A DNA stretch of 33,852 nt from Sphingobacteriaceae bacterium UBA6709. GTDB taxonomy: Bacteria > Bacteroidota > Bacteroidia > Sphingobacteriales > Sphingobacteriaceae. Positions 1-7,540 of this stretch are shown in pieces. The notes below the pieces were generated by a model. The model had not been told where the DNA came from. It did not search any database and was given only the letters and a program-made list of their open reading frames with translations. A program made the translations under genes and the position numbers. Position 1 is the stretch's first letter; each line of letters begins with the position of its first letter. Location: NCBI GenBank assembly GCA_002454425.1, contig DKIV01000023.1, forward strand, positions 1-33,852, given 5' to 3'.

Positions 1-345
1 ATATATGAACCGTGGTAGGTAAGTGTCCCGGTACAGGTAGCTCACTGGCAGGGAGAGCATTGTATGCTGAGGATAAAAGAGCGGATGTGAAGTGACTGTT
101 ATTTCGAAGATTTCTATGTTGTTTCGAAATTCTCAACGTTAGAGGTTTCAGGGGGCGATGTTTGTGAAGTCATCTCCTGGAGTTTTGCTTAGATATGCAG
201 ATCGTTCTTTTGTTATACTGGATATTTTGTTTGTCAGCGTGCTGAATGGCGCTGAATACTATCGTGAGGAGCCTGCGGCTCTTAAAGAGCAGCCCTGAGA
301 GGATAATTCAAATCACGTTCTCTCAGGGATACTTTGGCTTTAGCC
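1..345. other. Non-coding stretch downstream of the thiamine operon
   Basis: I see no convincing gene here; the open frame starting near 246 runs antisense into the thiF-like gene and looks spurious. The stretch holds an 8-bp inverted repeat (ATTTCGAA at 101-108 with TTCGAAAT at 123-130) and the larger hairpin listed separately at 293-328. The first 100 bases may be the tail of something that lies outside the window, but I cannot identify it. Confidence 0.5.
293..328 (-). terminator. Hairpin just past the thiamine operon, possible terminator
   Basis: A perfect 9-bp stem (CCCTGAGAG at 293-301 and CTCTCAGGG at 320-328) with an 18-base loop sits about 17 bases beyond the stop of the last thi gene. 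There is no clear T-run on the minus-strand exit side, so it is at best a weak or Rho-assisted terminator. It could also be an RNA-stabilising hairpin. Confidence 0.35.
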
Positions 346-1416
346 TTAATTTTCGGATACAAGAAAATAAGCATTTAATCCTCCTTTTAGATGGAATATC
401 TCTCCCTCAAGAAGGGGACGGAGGATATCTAACGCCATTCGGCTTCGCTGTCCGGACTGGCAGCAAAGGATCAAGCGTTTGTTGGAGGGAAGTTCATCAC
501 TGCTCCCGGGTAGCTCGGCAAGAGGTATGTTGATGCCTCCGATATTGATATTCTCAAACTCGTAGCTTTCACGTACGTCAATGATGCAGATCTCATCCGG
601 CGACTCTCGCATCCATCGCGCTAATTTCTCCGCATGGATTTCGCCATTCGCTGTCGTCTCAGGGACGACTGTTTTCGGGGGATGCGCAGTGTGTTTCGTC
701 TTGCTGATATTAAATATTTGAATGGCGTTATCAAGTGCGTTGATGGTCATCAATTTGCCCGATAAGGTATTGCCGACCTGGCAGATCACCTTTATCGCTT
801 CAGTAGCCATCAAGCTTCCCGCAATTCCCGGCAGGGCGCCGATCACGCCGATCTCACTGCAGCTTGGTGACGAACCTGCGTCAGGCGGTTCCGGGAAGAG
901 ATCACGATAAGAGGGGCCCTCATGATAATTGAATAAGGAGAGCTGGGCTTCAAATTTGAATATAGAGCCAAAGATCAAAGGCTTCCGCAGCGCCACGCAG
1001 GCATCACTTACCAGATATCGCGTGGGGAAATTGTCGGAGCCATCGATAATCAGCTCATATTGGCCGATAATGCTTTCAATATTCTCCGCATCTATGCGCA
1101 GCGGATAGCTATCTATTTGAATATGGGGATTCATAGCCTGCAGGCGCTCCCGTGCTACCTCTGATTTTAGCTTGCCAATATCATTAAATCCATAAAGTAC
1201 CTGTCGCTGTAAGTTGCTCAGGTCTACGCGGTCGTTATCGGCAATACCGATCCTGCCGACGCCGGCAGCTACCAGATATTGTAGTACGGGGCATCCCAAT
1301 CCACCGGCGCCAATTACCAGCACACGTGATTGCTTCAGCTTCAGTTGCCCCGTAGTGCCAATTTCCGGCAAGATCATCTGCCGGTTATAGCGTATAATTT
1401 CCTGTTTTTCCAACAT
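346..1416 (-). CDS. thiF: ThiF/MoeB-type sulfur-carrier adenylyltransferase fused to a rhodanese domain
   Basis: This is an E1-like enzyme that would adenylate the C-terminal glycine of ThiS and help load sulfur for thiazole synthesis. The 356-residue protein has an N-terminal ThiF/HesA domain with RYNRQMILPEIG, the nucleotide loop GAGGLGCP and DNDRVDLSNLQRQ, the DGSDNF segment, and a cysteine in CSEIGVIGALPG that matches the family's active-site loop. Residues from about 255 form a rhodanese domain with IDVRESYEF and the persulfide loop CCQSGQRS. The two CxxC zinc pairs usual in MoeB/ThiF are absent: the position normally reading CYRCLFPEPP reads SYRDLFPEPP. The gene is last in the thi operon, 9 bases after thiH. 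The context favours ThiF, though one protein may also serve MoaD. Confidence 0.88.
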   Translation of the reverse strand: MLEKQEIIRYNRQMILPEIGTTGQLKLKQSRVLVIGAGGLGCPVLQYLVAAGVGRIGIADNDRVDLSNLQRQVLYGFNDIGKLKSEVARERLQAMNPHIQIDSYPLRIDAENIESIIGQYELIIDGSDNFPTRYLVSDACVALRKPLIFGSIFKFEAQLSLFNYHEGPSYRDLFPEPPDAGSSPSCSEIGVIGALPGIAGSLMATEAIKVICQVGNTLSGKLMTINALDNAIQIFNISKTKHTAHPPKTVVPETTANGEIHAEKLARWMRESPDEICIIDVRESYEFENINIGGINIPLAELPGSSDELPSNKRLILCCQSGQRSRMALDILRPLLEGEIFHLKGGLNAYFLVSEN

Positions 1417-1425
1417 TCGTAAGTG

Positions 1426-2541
1426 TCAAATTGATAAACAATTGTCCCAATCCTTCCACACGGGTTCATATCCCTGCTTGCGAATGATCCGGGCTATTTC
1501 CGCCGTGTTACGATCATCGGAGATCTCAAACTGCTCCAGCGATTCTGGTTCCACGGCATATCCTCCCGGATTAGTCTTTGAACCGGCGCTCATGGCGGTG
1601 ATTCCGAGCTTGATGATATTATTCCGGAACGTTGGTGATTCCCGGGTAGAAATGGAGAGCTCGATTTCCTCGTTAAGCAATCGGTAAGCGCAGATAAGCT
1701 GTACAAGTTCACGGTCTTTCATCTCCACTTTGGGTTCCAGTCCGCCGCTGAAAGGACGTAAGCGCGGAAATGACAGGCTATATTTGCTTTGCCAATATTT
1801 CTTTTCAAGGTACGATAAGTGCAGGGCTGTGAAGAACGAGTCTGTCCGCCAGTCCTCCAGACCTATAAGTACGCCCAGTCCCATTTTATGTATTCCGGCC
1901 TGCCCCAGCCGGTCGGGGGTTTCCAGTCTGTATTGGAAGTTGGATTTCTTCCCCTTGGGATGGTGCTTACGGTAGTCTTCCTGGTGGTACGTTTCCTGAT
2001 ATACCAACACGGTGTTCAGTCCTTTCTCGCGCAGTGTGCTATAATCGCTTGTGTCCAGGGGCTGAACTTCCATAGATATATGGGAAAAGTGGGGACGTAT
2101 CAGGTCGAGGACCTTTTCAAAATATTCAACATGTACGGTTTGGTTCGCCTCGCCGGTAACCAGGAGCACGTGATCAAAGCCCATATCCTTTATAGCCGCC
2201 ACCTCCTGCATAACCTCTACCGCGTTTAAGGTTTTGCGACGTAACTTGTTATCTAAGCTGAAGCCGCAGTAAGTGCAAATGTTATTGCACTCATTAGAAA
2301 GATAGAGAGGAACATACATCTGTATAGTTTTTCCGAAACGCTTCTGGGTGATCTGCTGACTTAAGACGGCCATCTCTTCCAAATAGGGAGCCGCGGCAGG
2401 TGACACCAGGGCTTTAAAGTCCTCAAGCGTACGCTGCTCTGCCGATAGCGCTCTCTGCACATCGCTGGTCGTCTTGTCGTAAATACTTTTGCGGGTATCG
2501 TCCCAGTTGTACTGCTGAAAGAGGTCGTTAAAGCTATTCAT
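1426..2541 (-). CDS. thiH: 2-iminoacetate synthase ThiH (radical SAM tyrosine lyase)
   Basis: ThiH cleaves tyrosine by radical SAM chemistry to give dehydroglycine (2-iminoacetate), the glycine imine used by ThiG for the thiazole ring; p-cresol is the by-product. The 371-residue length fits the family. The 4Fe-4S motif CxxxCxxC is visible in SNECNNICTYCGFS near residue 85, followed by typical segments such as HVLLVTGE, ISMEVQPL and GLGVLIGLEDWR. The start codon lies inside the end of thiG (8-base overlap), which implies translational coupling and fits the ThiG-ThiH complex. Choosing ThiH (oxygen-sensitive) rather than the oxidase ThiO means glycine imine comes from tyrosine. Confidence 0.96.
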   Translation of the reverse strand: MNSFNDLFQQYNWDDTRKSIYDKTTSDVQRALSAEQRTLEDFKALVSPAAAPYLEEMAVLSQQITQKRFGKTIQMYVPLYLSNECNNICTYCGFSLDNKLRRKTLNAVEVMQEVAAIKDMGFDHVLLVTGEANQTVHVEYFEKVLDLIRPHFSHISMEVQPLDTSDYSTLREKGLNTVLVYQETYHQEDYRKHHPKGKKSNFQYRLETPDRLGQAGIHKMGLGVLIGLEDWRTDSFFTALHLSYLEKKYWQSKYSLSFPRLRPFSGGLEPKVEMKDRELVQLICAYRLLNEEIELSISTRESPTFRNNIIKLGITAMSAGSKTNPGGYAVEPESLEQFEISDDRNTAEIARIIRKQGYEPVWKDWDNCLSI

Positions 2542-3301
2542 TTAAGAAGGATGTTAAGGGACTGCTGGCAACTGCCTGAGCCGCGGGTTGTGCTAATTTT
2601 GATTCAAAAGCCATGCGTCCTGCGGCTACGGCGAGCTTGAAAGCCGAAGCCATTGTCGTTGGTCTCCCTGACACCGCAATGGCCGTGTTTACCAGAACCG
2701 CGTCGGCACCTATTTCCATGGCGAGTGCCGCGTCTGAGGGGGAGCCAATACCGGCATCTACGACTACCGGCACATTGCTTTGTTCAATGATGATTTTGAG
2801 AAAGTCGAGCGTTTTGAGACCCTTATTGCTTCCGATTGGCGAGCCCAGGGGCATCACCGCGGCTGTACCGGCATCCTCCAGGCGCTTGCATAGCACCGGA
2901 TCCGCATGAATATAGGGCAATACGATGAAGCCCAGCTTCGCAAGCTCCTCCGTAGCTTTAAGGGTTTCAATGGGATCGGGCATCAGGTATTTAGGGTCTG
3001 GATGGATCTCCAGCTTTATCCAGTTTGTTTCCAGGGCTTCCCGGGCCATCTGTGCGGCAAATATAGCCTCCCGTGCGTCGCGCACGCCGGAGGTATTAGG
3101 CAGCAGTCTGATGTGGCTGTGCGTAAGGCGGCTCAGCAGGTCGTCTTTTTCGTTTTTTCTTACATCTACGCGCTTTAATGCCACTGTCACCAGCTGCGAA
3201 CCTGAGGCAAGTAAAGCCTCTTCCATAGTGTCGGGAGAACTAAACTTTCCTGTTCCGGTGAATAGGCGCGACTCAAATATAGTATCAGCTATTTGTAACA
3301 T
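2534..3301 (-). CDS. thiG: Thiazole synthase ThiG
   Basis: ThiG condenses deoxyxylulose 5-phosphate, the ThiS thiocarboxylate and 2-iminoacetate into the thiazole phosphate precursor of thiamine. The 255-residue TIM-barrel protein shows the Schiff-base lysine region NWIKLEIHPDPKYLMPDP, the segment VMPLGSPIGSN, and the phosphate-binding VVDAGIGSPSDAALAMEIGA followed by DAVLVNTAIA, all in the expected order. It overlaps thiE upstream by 17 bases and thiH downstream by 8, a tightly coupled layout. Nothing unusual was seen and its length is normal for the family. Confidence 0.96.
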   Translation of the reverse strand: MLQIADTIFESRLFTGTGKFSSPDTMEEALLASGSQLVTVALKRVDVRKNEKDDLLSRLTHSHIRLLPNTSGVRDAREAIFAAQMAREALETNWIKLEIHPDPKYLMPDPIETLKATEELAKLGFIVLPYIHADPVLCKRLEDAGTAAVMPLGSPIGSNKGLKTLDFLKIIIEQSNVPVVVDAGIGSPSDAALAMEIGADAVLVNTAIAVSGRPTTMASAFKLAVAAGRMAFESKLAQPAAQAVASSPLTSFLNE

Positions 3302-3959
3302 GGGAAATCATCTTTTGGTGAAGTTTAATATGGGATGCATTCAGATGCTCATAAATTATTGCTACCGTCTTTGCCGGATCTTCGGCATTCCTGATAGCAC
3401 CGGACATCGCTACGCCGTGTACGCCCGTGAGCATCAGCGCGGGGATATCTTCGACATTTATACCGCCGATGGCGATAACAGGAATATGTATACCTAATGC
3501 TTTGGCTTCAGCAATTATCGAGTGATAGCCTGCCAGGCCCAGCAGAGGACTAAGTTTCTGCTTGGTTGCCGTAAAGCGCAGAGGTCCCAGGCCGATGTAA
3601 TCCACACCTTCCGAGGCGCGTTGTTTTATATGTTCTATCGTGTTAGCCGTTCCGCCAATGACGAGCCTGTCTCCAACGATAGCTCTTGCCTCAGCGACAG
3701 CGATATCATCAAGGCCCAGATGCAGCCCATAAGCGTTAACCGCTAAGGCCACCCCGGGGTAGTCATTTACGATGAGTCGGGCGCCGAAAGATTCGCAAAG
3801 CGCTGATGCCTTAAAGGCGCAGCTTAAGACATGGTCGAGGGGCCGATCTTTGATACGTAATTGTATCCATTTGCAGCCCGAAGAAAGCGCCTGACGAATG
3901 TTCGTCAGGTGAGTTCCGTCAGCGGCGGCAGTCGAGATATAATGAAGTTTATCAATCAT
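3285..3959 (-). CDS. thiE: Thiamine phosphate synthase ThiE
   Basis: ThiE joins hydroxymethylpyrimidine pyrophosphate to the thiazole phosphate, releasing pyrophosphate and giving thiamine phosphate. The 224-residue barrel keeps the functional motifs: WIQLRIKDR near residue 33, the metal and pyrophosphate site LIVNDYPGVAL, YGLHLGLDDI, GLGPLRFTATK and IAIGGIN. It starts 12 bases after the TenI-like gene and overlaps thiG at its end. This copy, unlike its upstream neighbour, has the complete coupling-enzyme site, so I assign it the true ThiE role. Confidence 0.93.
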   Translation of the reverse strand: MIDKLHYISTAAADGTHLTNIRQALSSGCKWIQLRIKDRPLDHVLSCAFKASALCESFGARLIVNDYPGVALAVNAYGLHLGLDDIAVAEARAIVGDRLVIGGTANTIEHIKQRASEGVDYIGLGPLRFTATKQKLSPLLGLAGYHSIIAEAKALGIHIPVIAIGGINVEDIPALMLTGVHGVAMSGAIRNAEDPAKTVAIIYEHLNASHIKLHQKMISHVTNS

Positions 3960-3971
3960 AGGTTATTGATG

Positions 3972-4571
3972 TCAATGAGGTAACTGTGTTATTAATTTTT
4001 TAAAGGACGCGACTGCCTTGGCAGGTTCATTCCATATCGCACCAAGTACCGCGGCTCCCTGAAATCCCATGGCTTGCACTTCCTGCAGACGTTCCGGAAT
4101 AATTCCACCGATCGCCACGACTTCGGGGTCGTTCTTTTGGCGGGAAAGGCTGAGGTGCCTGTCCCGTGACGCTTTGTAACCCGGTTTAGAGAGACTGTCG
4201 AATACAGGCCCAAAAAGTAGGTAGTCATAGCGCGGGAGTGAGGATATCGCTTCAGCATCATGAATTGAGGTGCTCAGAATGTAACCCTGATGGTGCAGGC
4301 GGCGCAGCTCAGTTTCGCGGAGTGCCAGGCGAGCCGCCTCAGGATAGTGAAGTCGCGTGATATTAAAGCCGGAAGCCAGGGCATGATGTTGATGTAGCGA
4401 GATTCGCGGACGGTAAGCCGCATCGATCTTATCAAGCAAGAGCTTCATCTTAGTGACACTGTAATCAGGTTTCCGCAGATGGAGGCAAGTCAGTCCGGCA
4501 TCGAATAAGCGGTTCATGATATCGGCTTCATTGGAAAGCTCCGTAGGATTAGAGATAACTATCAGGCGCAT
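3972..4571 (-). CDS. tenI: TenI-like thiazole tautomerase (ThiE-fold paralogue)
   Basis: A second ThiE-superfamily protein of 199 residues. It lacks the ThiE metal/pyrophosphate Asn-Asp pair: the corresponding part reads ISLHQHHALA instead of a VND motif, and QLRxK is replaced by HLRKPD. It instead resembles Bacillus TenI, with STSIHDAEAI (TenI has a catalytic His in SVHS) followed by YDYLLFGPVFD, SKPGYK and VVAIGGIIPERL. TenI aromatises the ThiG product, which fits a gene between thiC and thiE. I chose the ATG at 4571, one base after the thiC stop, because a longer frame would overlap thiC by over 100 bases with unrelated residues. A non-catalytic ThiE paralogue is the alternative. Confidence 0.8.
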   Translation of the reverse strand: MRLIVISNPTELSNEADIMNRLFDAGLTCLHLRKPDYSVTKMKLLLDKIDAAYRPRISLHQHHALASGFNITRLHYPEAARLALRETELRRLHHQGYILSTSIHDAEAISSLPRYDYLLFGPVFDSLSKPGYKASRDRHLSLSRQKNDPEVVAIGGIIPERLQEVQAMGFQGAAVLGAIWNEPAKAVASFKKLITQLPH

Positions 4572-4572
4572 A

Positions 4573-6456
4573 TTAAAGATATATTTCGCCGCCTTTATCC
4601 GCGAACTCTTTTGACATCGCTTCCATTCCTTTAGAAAGTACCTCCTGTTGTGCCAGTCCATTGCTCTTGGCATATTCACGAACATCCTGCGTAATCTTCA
4701 TGGAGCAAAAGTTGGGGCCGCACATCGAGCAGAAGTGAGCGATCTTTGCACCTTCGGCGGGGAGCGTTTCATCATGGAACTCGCGCGCGGTATCGGGATC
4801 CAGAGAAAGGTTAAACTGATCTTCCCAACGGAATTCAAATCTAGCTTTACTCAAGGCATTGTCACGATATTGGGCGCCGGGATGTCCCTTTGCAAGGTCG
4901 GCGGCATGTGCGGCAATTTTATAGGTAATGACCCCATCTTTAACATCTTTCTTGTTAGGTAAACCCAGATGCTCCTTGGGCGTGACATAGCATAGCATTG
5001 AGGTGCCATACCAGCCGATCATGGCAGCACCAATGGCCGAGGTAATATGATCGTAGCCCGGTGCGATGTCTGTTGTCAGTGGACCAAGCGTATAAAAGGG
5101 GGCTTCCGCGCAATGCTTAAGCTGCTTATCCATATTCGCTTTGATCATGTGCATCGGAACATGTCCGGGACCTTCGATGATTGTCTGGACATCATGCTTC
5201 CAGGCGATCCTGGTAAGCTCGCCAAGGGTTTCAAGCTCGGCGAACTGGGCAGCGTCATTCGCGTCGGCAATGCTTCCCGGACGCAGTCCGTCGCCCAGCG
5301 AAAAAGCCACATCATAAGCTTTCATGATTTCGCAGATCTCCTCAAAATGTGTGTAGAGGAAGTTCTCGCGATGATGAGCCAGACACCATTTCGCCATAAT
5401 GGAACCGCCGCGAGACACGATACCGGTTACACGTTTGGCGGTAAGAGGAATATAGCGTAATAATACGCCGGCATGGATGGTAAAGTAATCTACGCCCTGT
5501 TCGGCCTGTTCTATCAGGGTGTCGCGGAAGATCTCCCAGGTAAGGTTTTCAGCTTTGCCATTGGTTTTTTCCAGCGCCTGATAGATGGGGACGGTGCCTA
5601 TGGGTACCGGTGAATTGCGTATGATCCACTCGCGCGTTTCATGGATATTTTTTCCTGTTGAGAGATCCATGATCGTGTCGGCTCCCCAACGGCAGGCCCA
5701 TACTGCTTTTTCAACTTCCTCTTCAATGCTGGAGCTGACGGCAGAGTTGCCAATATTTGCATTGATCTTTACGAGAAAGTTGCGGCCAATGATCATGGGC
5801 TCGCTTTCAGGATGGTTTATGTTTGATGGAATTACGGCACGTCCCGCGGCGACTTCCTGGCGTACAAACTCGGGCGTTATAAGTCCTTCAGGAGTGTTTG
5901 CTCCAAAGCTGTAGCCGGTATGCTGTTGCGCCAGAGGCATATTTGTGTCGCTTAACTGTTCCTGCAGAAGATCCCAGCGTTGATTTTCGCGAATGGCGAT
6001 ATATTCCATCTCCGGGGTTATGATGCCTTTTTTTGCATAATGCAGCTGAGAAACATTCCTTCCGGACTGCGCGCGATAGGGCATACGTTGATGGGCGAAG
6101 CGAAGGGGCTCCAGGCTGGCATCCTCCAGTCGACGACGTCCATATTCTGAGGAGAGTAGGTCAAGCTGCTCGACATCATTGCGTTGTTGGATCCAGTGTT
6201 CCCGTAATCTCGGCAATCCGTGGCGTACATCGATAAGAGCCTCCGGATCGGTGTAGGGGCCACTGGTATCATAAACCGTTACGGGCGGGTTGGCCTCGGT
6301 GACTGATGTCTTTCCGTAGATCTTGGTGTCGTTGAGCGATATCTCGCGCATGGCCACGCTTATTGGATGGATGTTTCCTGGTATGTACACTTTACGTGAT
6401 GCCGGAAAAGGACTTGTCGTAATGACATGTTCATGAGGTGTTTTTTCTTTTTTCAT
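4573..6456 (-). CDS. thiC: Phosphomethylpyrimidine synthase ThiC
   Basis: ThiC is the radical SAM enzyme that rearranges aminoimidazole ribotide into hydroxymethylpyrimidine phosphate, the first pyrimidine step of thiamine synthesis. The 627-residue protein has the N-terminal ThiC-associated extension (about 1-130), then conserved blocks such as FGANTPEGLITPEFVR, WGADTIMDLSTGKNIH, GGSIMAKWCLAH and EGPGHVPMHMI. The C-terminal non-canonical CxxCxxxxC cluster motif is visible in HFCSMCGPNFCSMK. It follows thiS by 12 bases and is the first large gene under the TPP riboswitch. It looks intact and full length. Confidence 0.97.
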   Translation of the reverse strand: MKKEKTPHEHVITTSPFPASRKVYIPGNIHPISVAMREISLNDTKIYGKTSVTEANPPVTVYDTSGPYTDPEALIDVRHGLPRLREHWIQQRNDVEQLDLLSSEYGRRRLEDASLEPLRFAHQRMPYRAQSGRNVSQLHYAKKGIITPEMEYIAIRENQRWDLLQEQLSDTNMPLAQQHTGYSFGANTPEGLITPEFVRQEVAAGRAVIPSNINHPESEPMIIGRNFLVKINANIGNSAVSSSIEEEVEKAVWACRWGADTIMDLSTGKNIHETREWIIRNSPVPIGTVPIYQALEKTNGKAENLTWEIFRDTLIEQAEQGVDYFTIHAGVLLRYIPLTAKRVTGIVSRGGSIMAKWCLAHHRENFLYTHFEEICEIMKAYDVAFSLGDGLRPGSIADANDAAQFAELETLGELTRIAWKHDVQTIIEGPGHVPMHMIKANMDKQLKHCAEAPFYTLGPLTTDIAPGYDHITSAIGAAMIGWYGTSMLCYVTPKEHLGLPNKKDVKDGVITYKIAAHAADLAKGHPGAQYRDNALSKARFEFRWEDQFNLSLDPDTAREFHDETLPAEGAKIAHFCSMCGPNFCSMKITQDVREYAKSNGLAQQEVLSKGMEAMSKEFADKGGEIYL

Positions 6457-6468
6457 AGGTATTGTGTG

Positions 6469-6672
6469 TTATCCTCCCTGTGTAGCTTTGATGATGATGA
6501 TTTCATCTCCCGGGAGGAGCAGATGTGTTTCCCATTGCGTTTTGGGAACAATAGTTTGATTGACAGCTACTGCTAAGCCATGCGTGGACTGGCTTAAGAC
6601 ATCGCAGAGAAGCGCCTGCACGTTGCACTGCTGAGGAACGGAATAATGTTGTTGGTTGACAGAGACTTCCAT
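6469..6672 (-). CDS. thiS: Sulfur carrier protein ThiS
   Basis: A 67-residue ubiquitin-fold carrier that ends in the required Gly-Gly (TQGG). Its C-terminal glycine is adenylated by the ThiF-like enzyme, converted to a thiocarboxylate, and donates sulfur to ThiG. Further family hints are GLAVAVNQTIVPKTQWET in the middle and LLPGDEIIIIKATQGG at the end. It is the first gene after the riboswitch and is followed by thiC after 12 bases. Confidence 0.95.
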   Translation of the reverse strand: MEVSVNQQHYSVPQQCNVQALLCDVLSQSTHGLAVAVNQTIVPKTQWETHLLLPGDEIIIIKATQGG

Positions 6673-6724
6673 GAGTTGATAGTTTTAAGAATAACTATAG
6701 GAATGTCCCCGTTTATAAGGAAAG

Positions 6725-6748
6725 AAAAAACTACGCCCATGACGTAGT
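6725..6748 (-). terminator. Intrinsic terminator of the TPP riboswitch expression platform
   Basis: Read on the minus strand, ACTACG pairs with CGTAGT (arms at 6743-6748 and 6730-6735) around a 7-base loop and is followed by six T residues at 6730-6725. It lies 8 bases after the aptamer and about 50 bases before thiS. This fits transcriptional attenuation when thiamine pyrophosphate is bound. An overlapping alternative stem (ATGAC with GTCAT) could compete with it. Confidence 0.7.
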
Positions 6749-6756
6749 CATCGCTT

Positions 6757-6824
6757 TTCCCTTCGCCGGCATTACCCGGATCAGGTTCAAAGGGTATTAT
6801 CTCAGTCCATTCAAGGACACCCCT
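6757..6824 (-). promoter_or_regulatory. TPP riboswitch aptamer (THI element)
   Basis: On the minus strand the segment contains the conserved THI-box blocks in order: GGGGTGTCC, then CTGAGA, then ATACCCTTTGAACCTGAT, CCGGGTAATGCCGG and CGAAGGGAA. These match the P1/P3 arm with the CUGAGA pyrimidine pocket and the P4/P5 pyrophosphate arm. It sits upstream of thiS and should switch off the operon when thiamine pyrophosphate is plentiful. Confidence 0.97.
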
Positions 6825-6835
6825 AAAGTCAATAG

Positions 6836-6867
6836 TAAAGGTAACGTATTTTATTTCTGTTTTGCAA
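6836..6867 (-). promoter_or_regulatory. Probable promoter of the thiamine operon
   Basis: On the minus strand a TTG (6867-6865) is followed after 21 bases by TACCTTTA (6843-6836), close to the Bacteroidota TTG-N19-21-TAnnTTTG promoter. The implied transcription start around 6829 would fall just before the riboswitch aptamer, which supports the call. Confidence 0.45.
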
Positions 6868-7015
6868 CAAGTGATGTGTTTGTTTTTATAATTGGTTGAT
6901 TGTGAGAGAACTTGTGCGAGTGTTTGACAATGTGCGCCAGGAATTGGACGAGCTGTCGGGCGTTGTTGTTGCAGCGTAATTTATCTGGCTCTTTTATTAA
7001 TGAAGCCGCTGTAGC

Positions 7016-7045
7016 TTGCATTTGATAATTGTTTGCATATTTTTG
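7016..7045 (+). promoter_or_regulatory. Candidate promoter for the metal-efflux cluster
   Basis: TTG at 7016-7018 and TATTTTTG at 7038-7045 are 19 bases apart and fit the Bacteroidota -33/-7 pattern. The region is AT-rich, so a chance match is possible. If transcription starts near 7052, the following gene would have to use its ATG at 7075 rather than the TTG at 7051. Confidence 0.35.
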
Positions 7046-7050
7046 TGACA

Positions 7051-7428
7051 TTGAAAAAGATAGGTGTCTATATCATGCTAATGCTGCTGCTGACTGATAT
7101 TGGGGAGCTGTATCAACTTCTTAAGTTGCCGATTCTTTTTGAGCATTTTTCTGAACATAAACGTATTGATAATAGCGTAAGCTTTACCGATTTTCTGGGG
7201 ATGCACTATTGGGGAACAGATATTAATGATGATGACGACGCAAGAGATCAGCAGCTTCCCTATAAAAAAGCTGACGTTCACCTGAGTCAAAGTGTTTTTC
7301 TTCACAATGTATCCCTGACTGTTTTAGACAACAATATTTCTCCAATAAAAAAGGAGTTTTCAGACTATAAACATATCTTTTTTCCCGACAGAGCCTTAGC
7401 CTCTCCTTTTAGGCCTCCTTGTGCCTGA
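7051..7428 (+). CDS. Small exported protein next to the RND efflux genes
   Basis: A protein of about 125 residues with a Lys-Lys start and a hydrophobic stretch (KKIGVYIMLMLLLTDIGEL), followed by YQLLKLPILFEHFSEHK, MHYWGTDINDDDDARDQQ and a C-terminal SPFRPPCA. I recall similar small proteins beside CzcA/CusA genes in other Bacteroidota, where no function is established. Start is uncertain: TTG at 7051 gives a normal signal peptide, ATG at 7075 gives one without positive charge, and a further TTG lies at 7033. The Asp-rich HYWGxDINDDDD segment could bind a metal ion, but that is inference. It precedes the pump gene by 112 bases. Confidence 0.65.
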   Translation: MKKIGVYIMLMLLLTDIGELYQLLKLPILFEHFSEHKRIDNSVSFTDFLGMHYWGTDINDDDDARDQQLPYKKADVHLSQSVFLHNVSLTVLDNNISPIKKEFSDYKHIFFPDRALASPFRPPCA

Positions 7429-7481
7429 ATTGCAAATTTATCTTAACATTTTCTGGATTTATTAGTCGCGCGGCTGCTGCC

Positions 7482-7521
7482 ATTAGCGGGAAACGCTAAT
7501 GCATCGCTGTGTGCATTTTTT
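7482..7521 (+). terminator. Two adjacent hairpins before the efflux pump gene
   Basis: A perfect 7-bp hairpin (ATTAGCG at 7482-7488, CGCTAAT at 7494-7500, loop GGAAA) is directly followed by a second stem (AATGCA at 7498-7503, TGCATT at 7512-7517) with a run of T to 7521. The arms overlap by three bases, so the two stems exclude each other in part. This may end the small upstream transcript or act as an attenuator ahead of the pump gene. Confidence 0.4.
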
Positions 7522-7540
7522 GCAATTCATTTAATAATAC

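Noticed and set aside
6851..7051. Minus-strand open frame of 66 codons upstream of the riboswitch
   Set aside because: It overlaps the thi promoter region, has biased low-complexity content and no recognisable domain.
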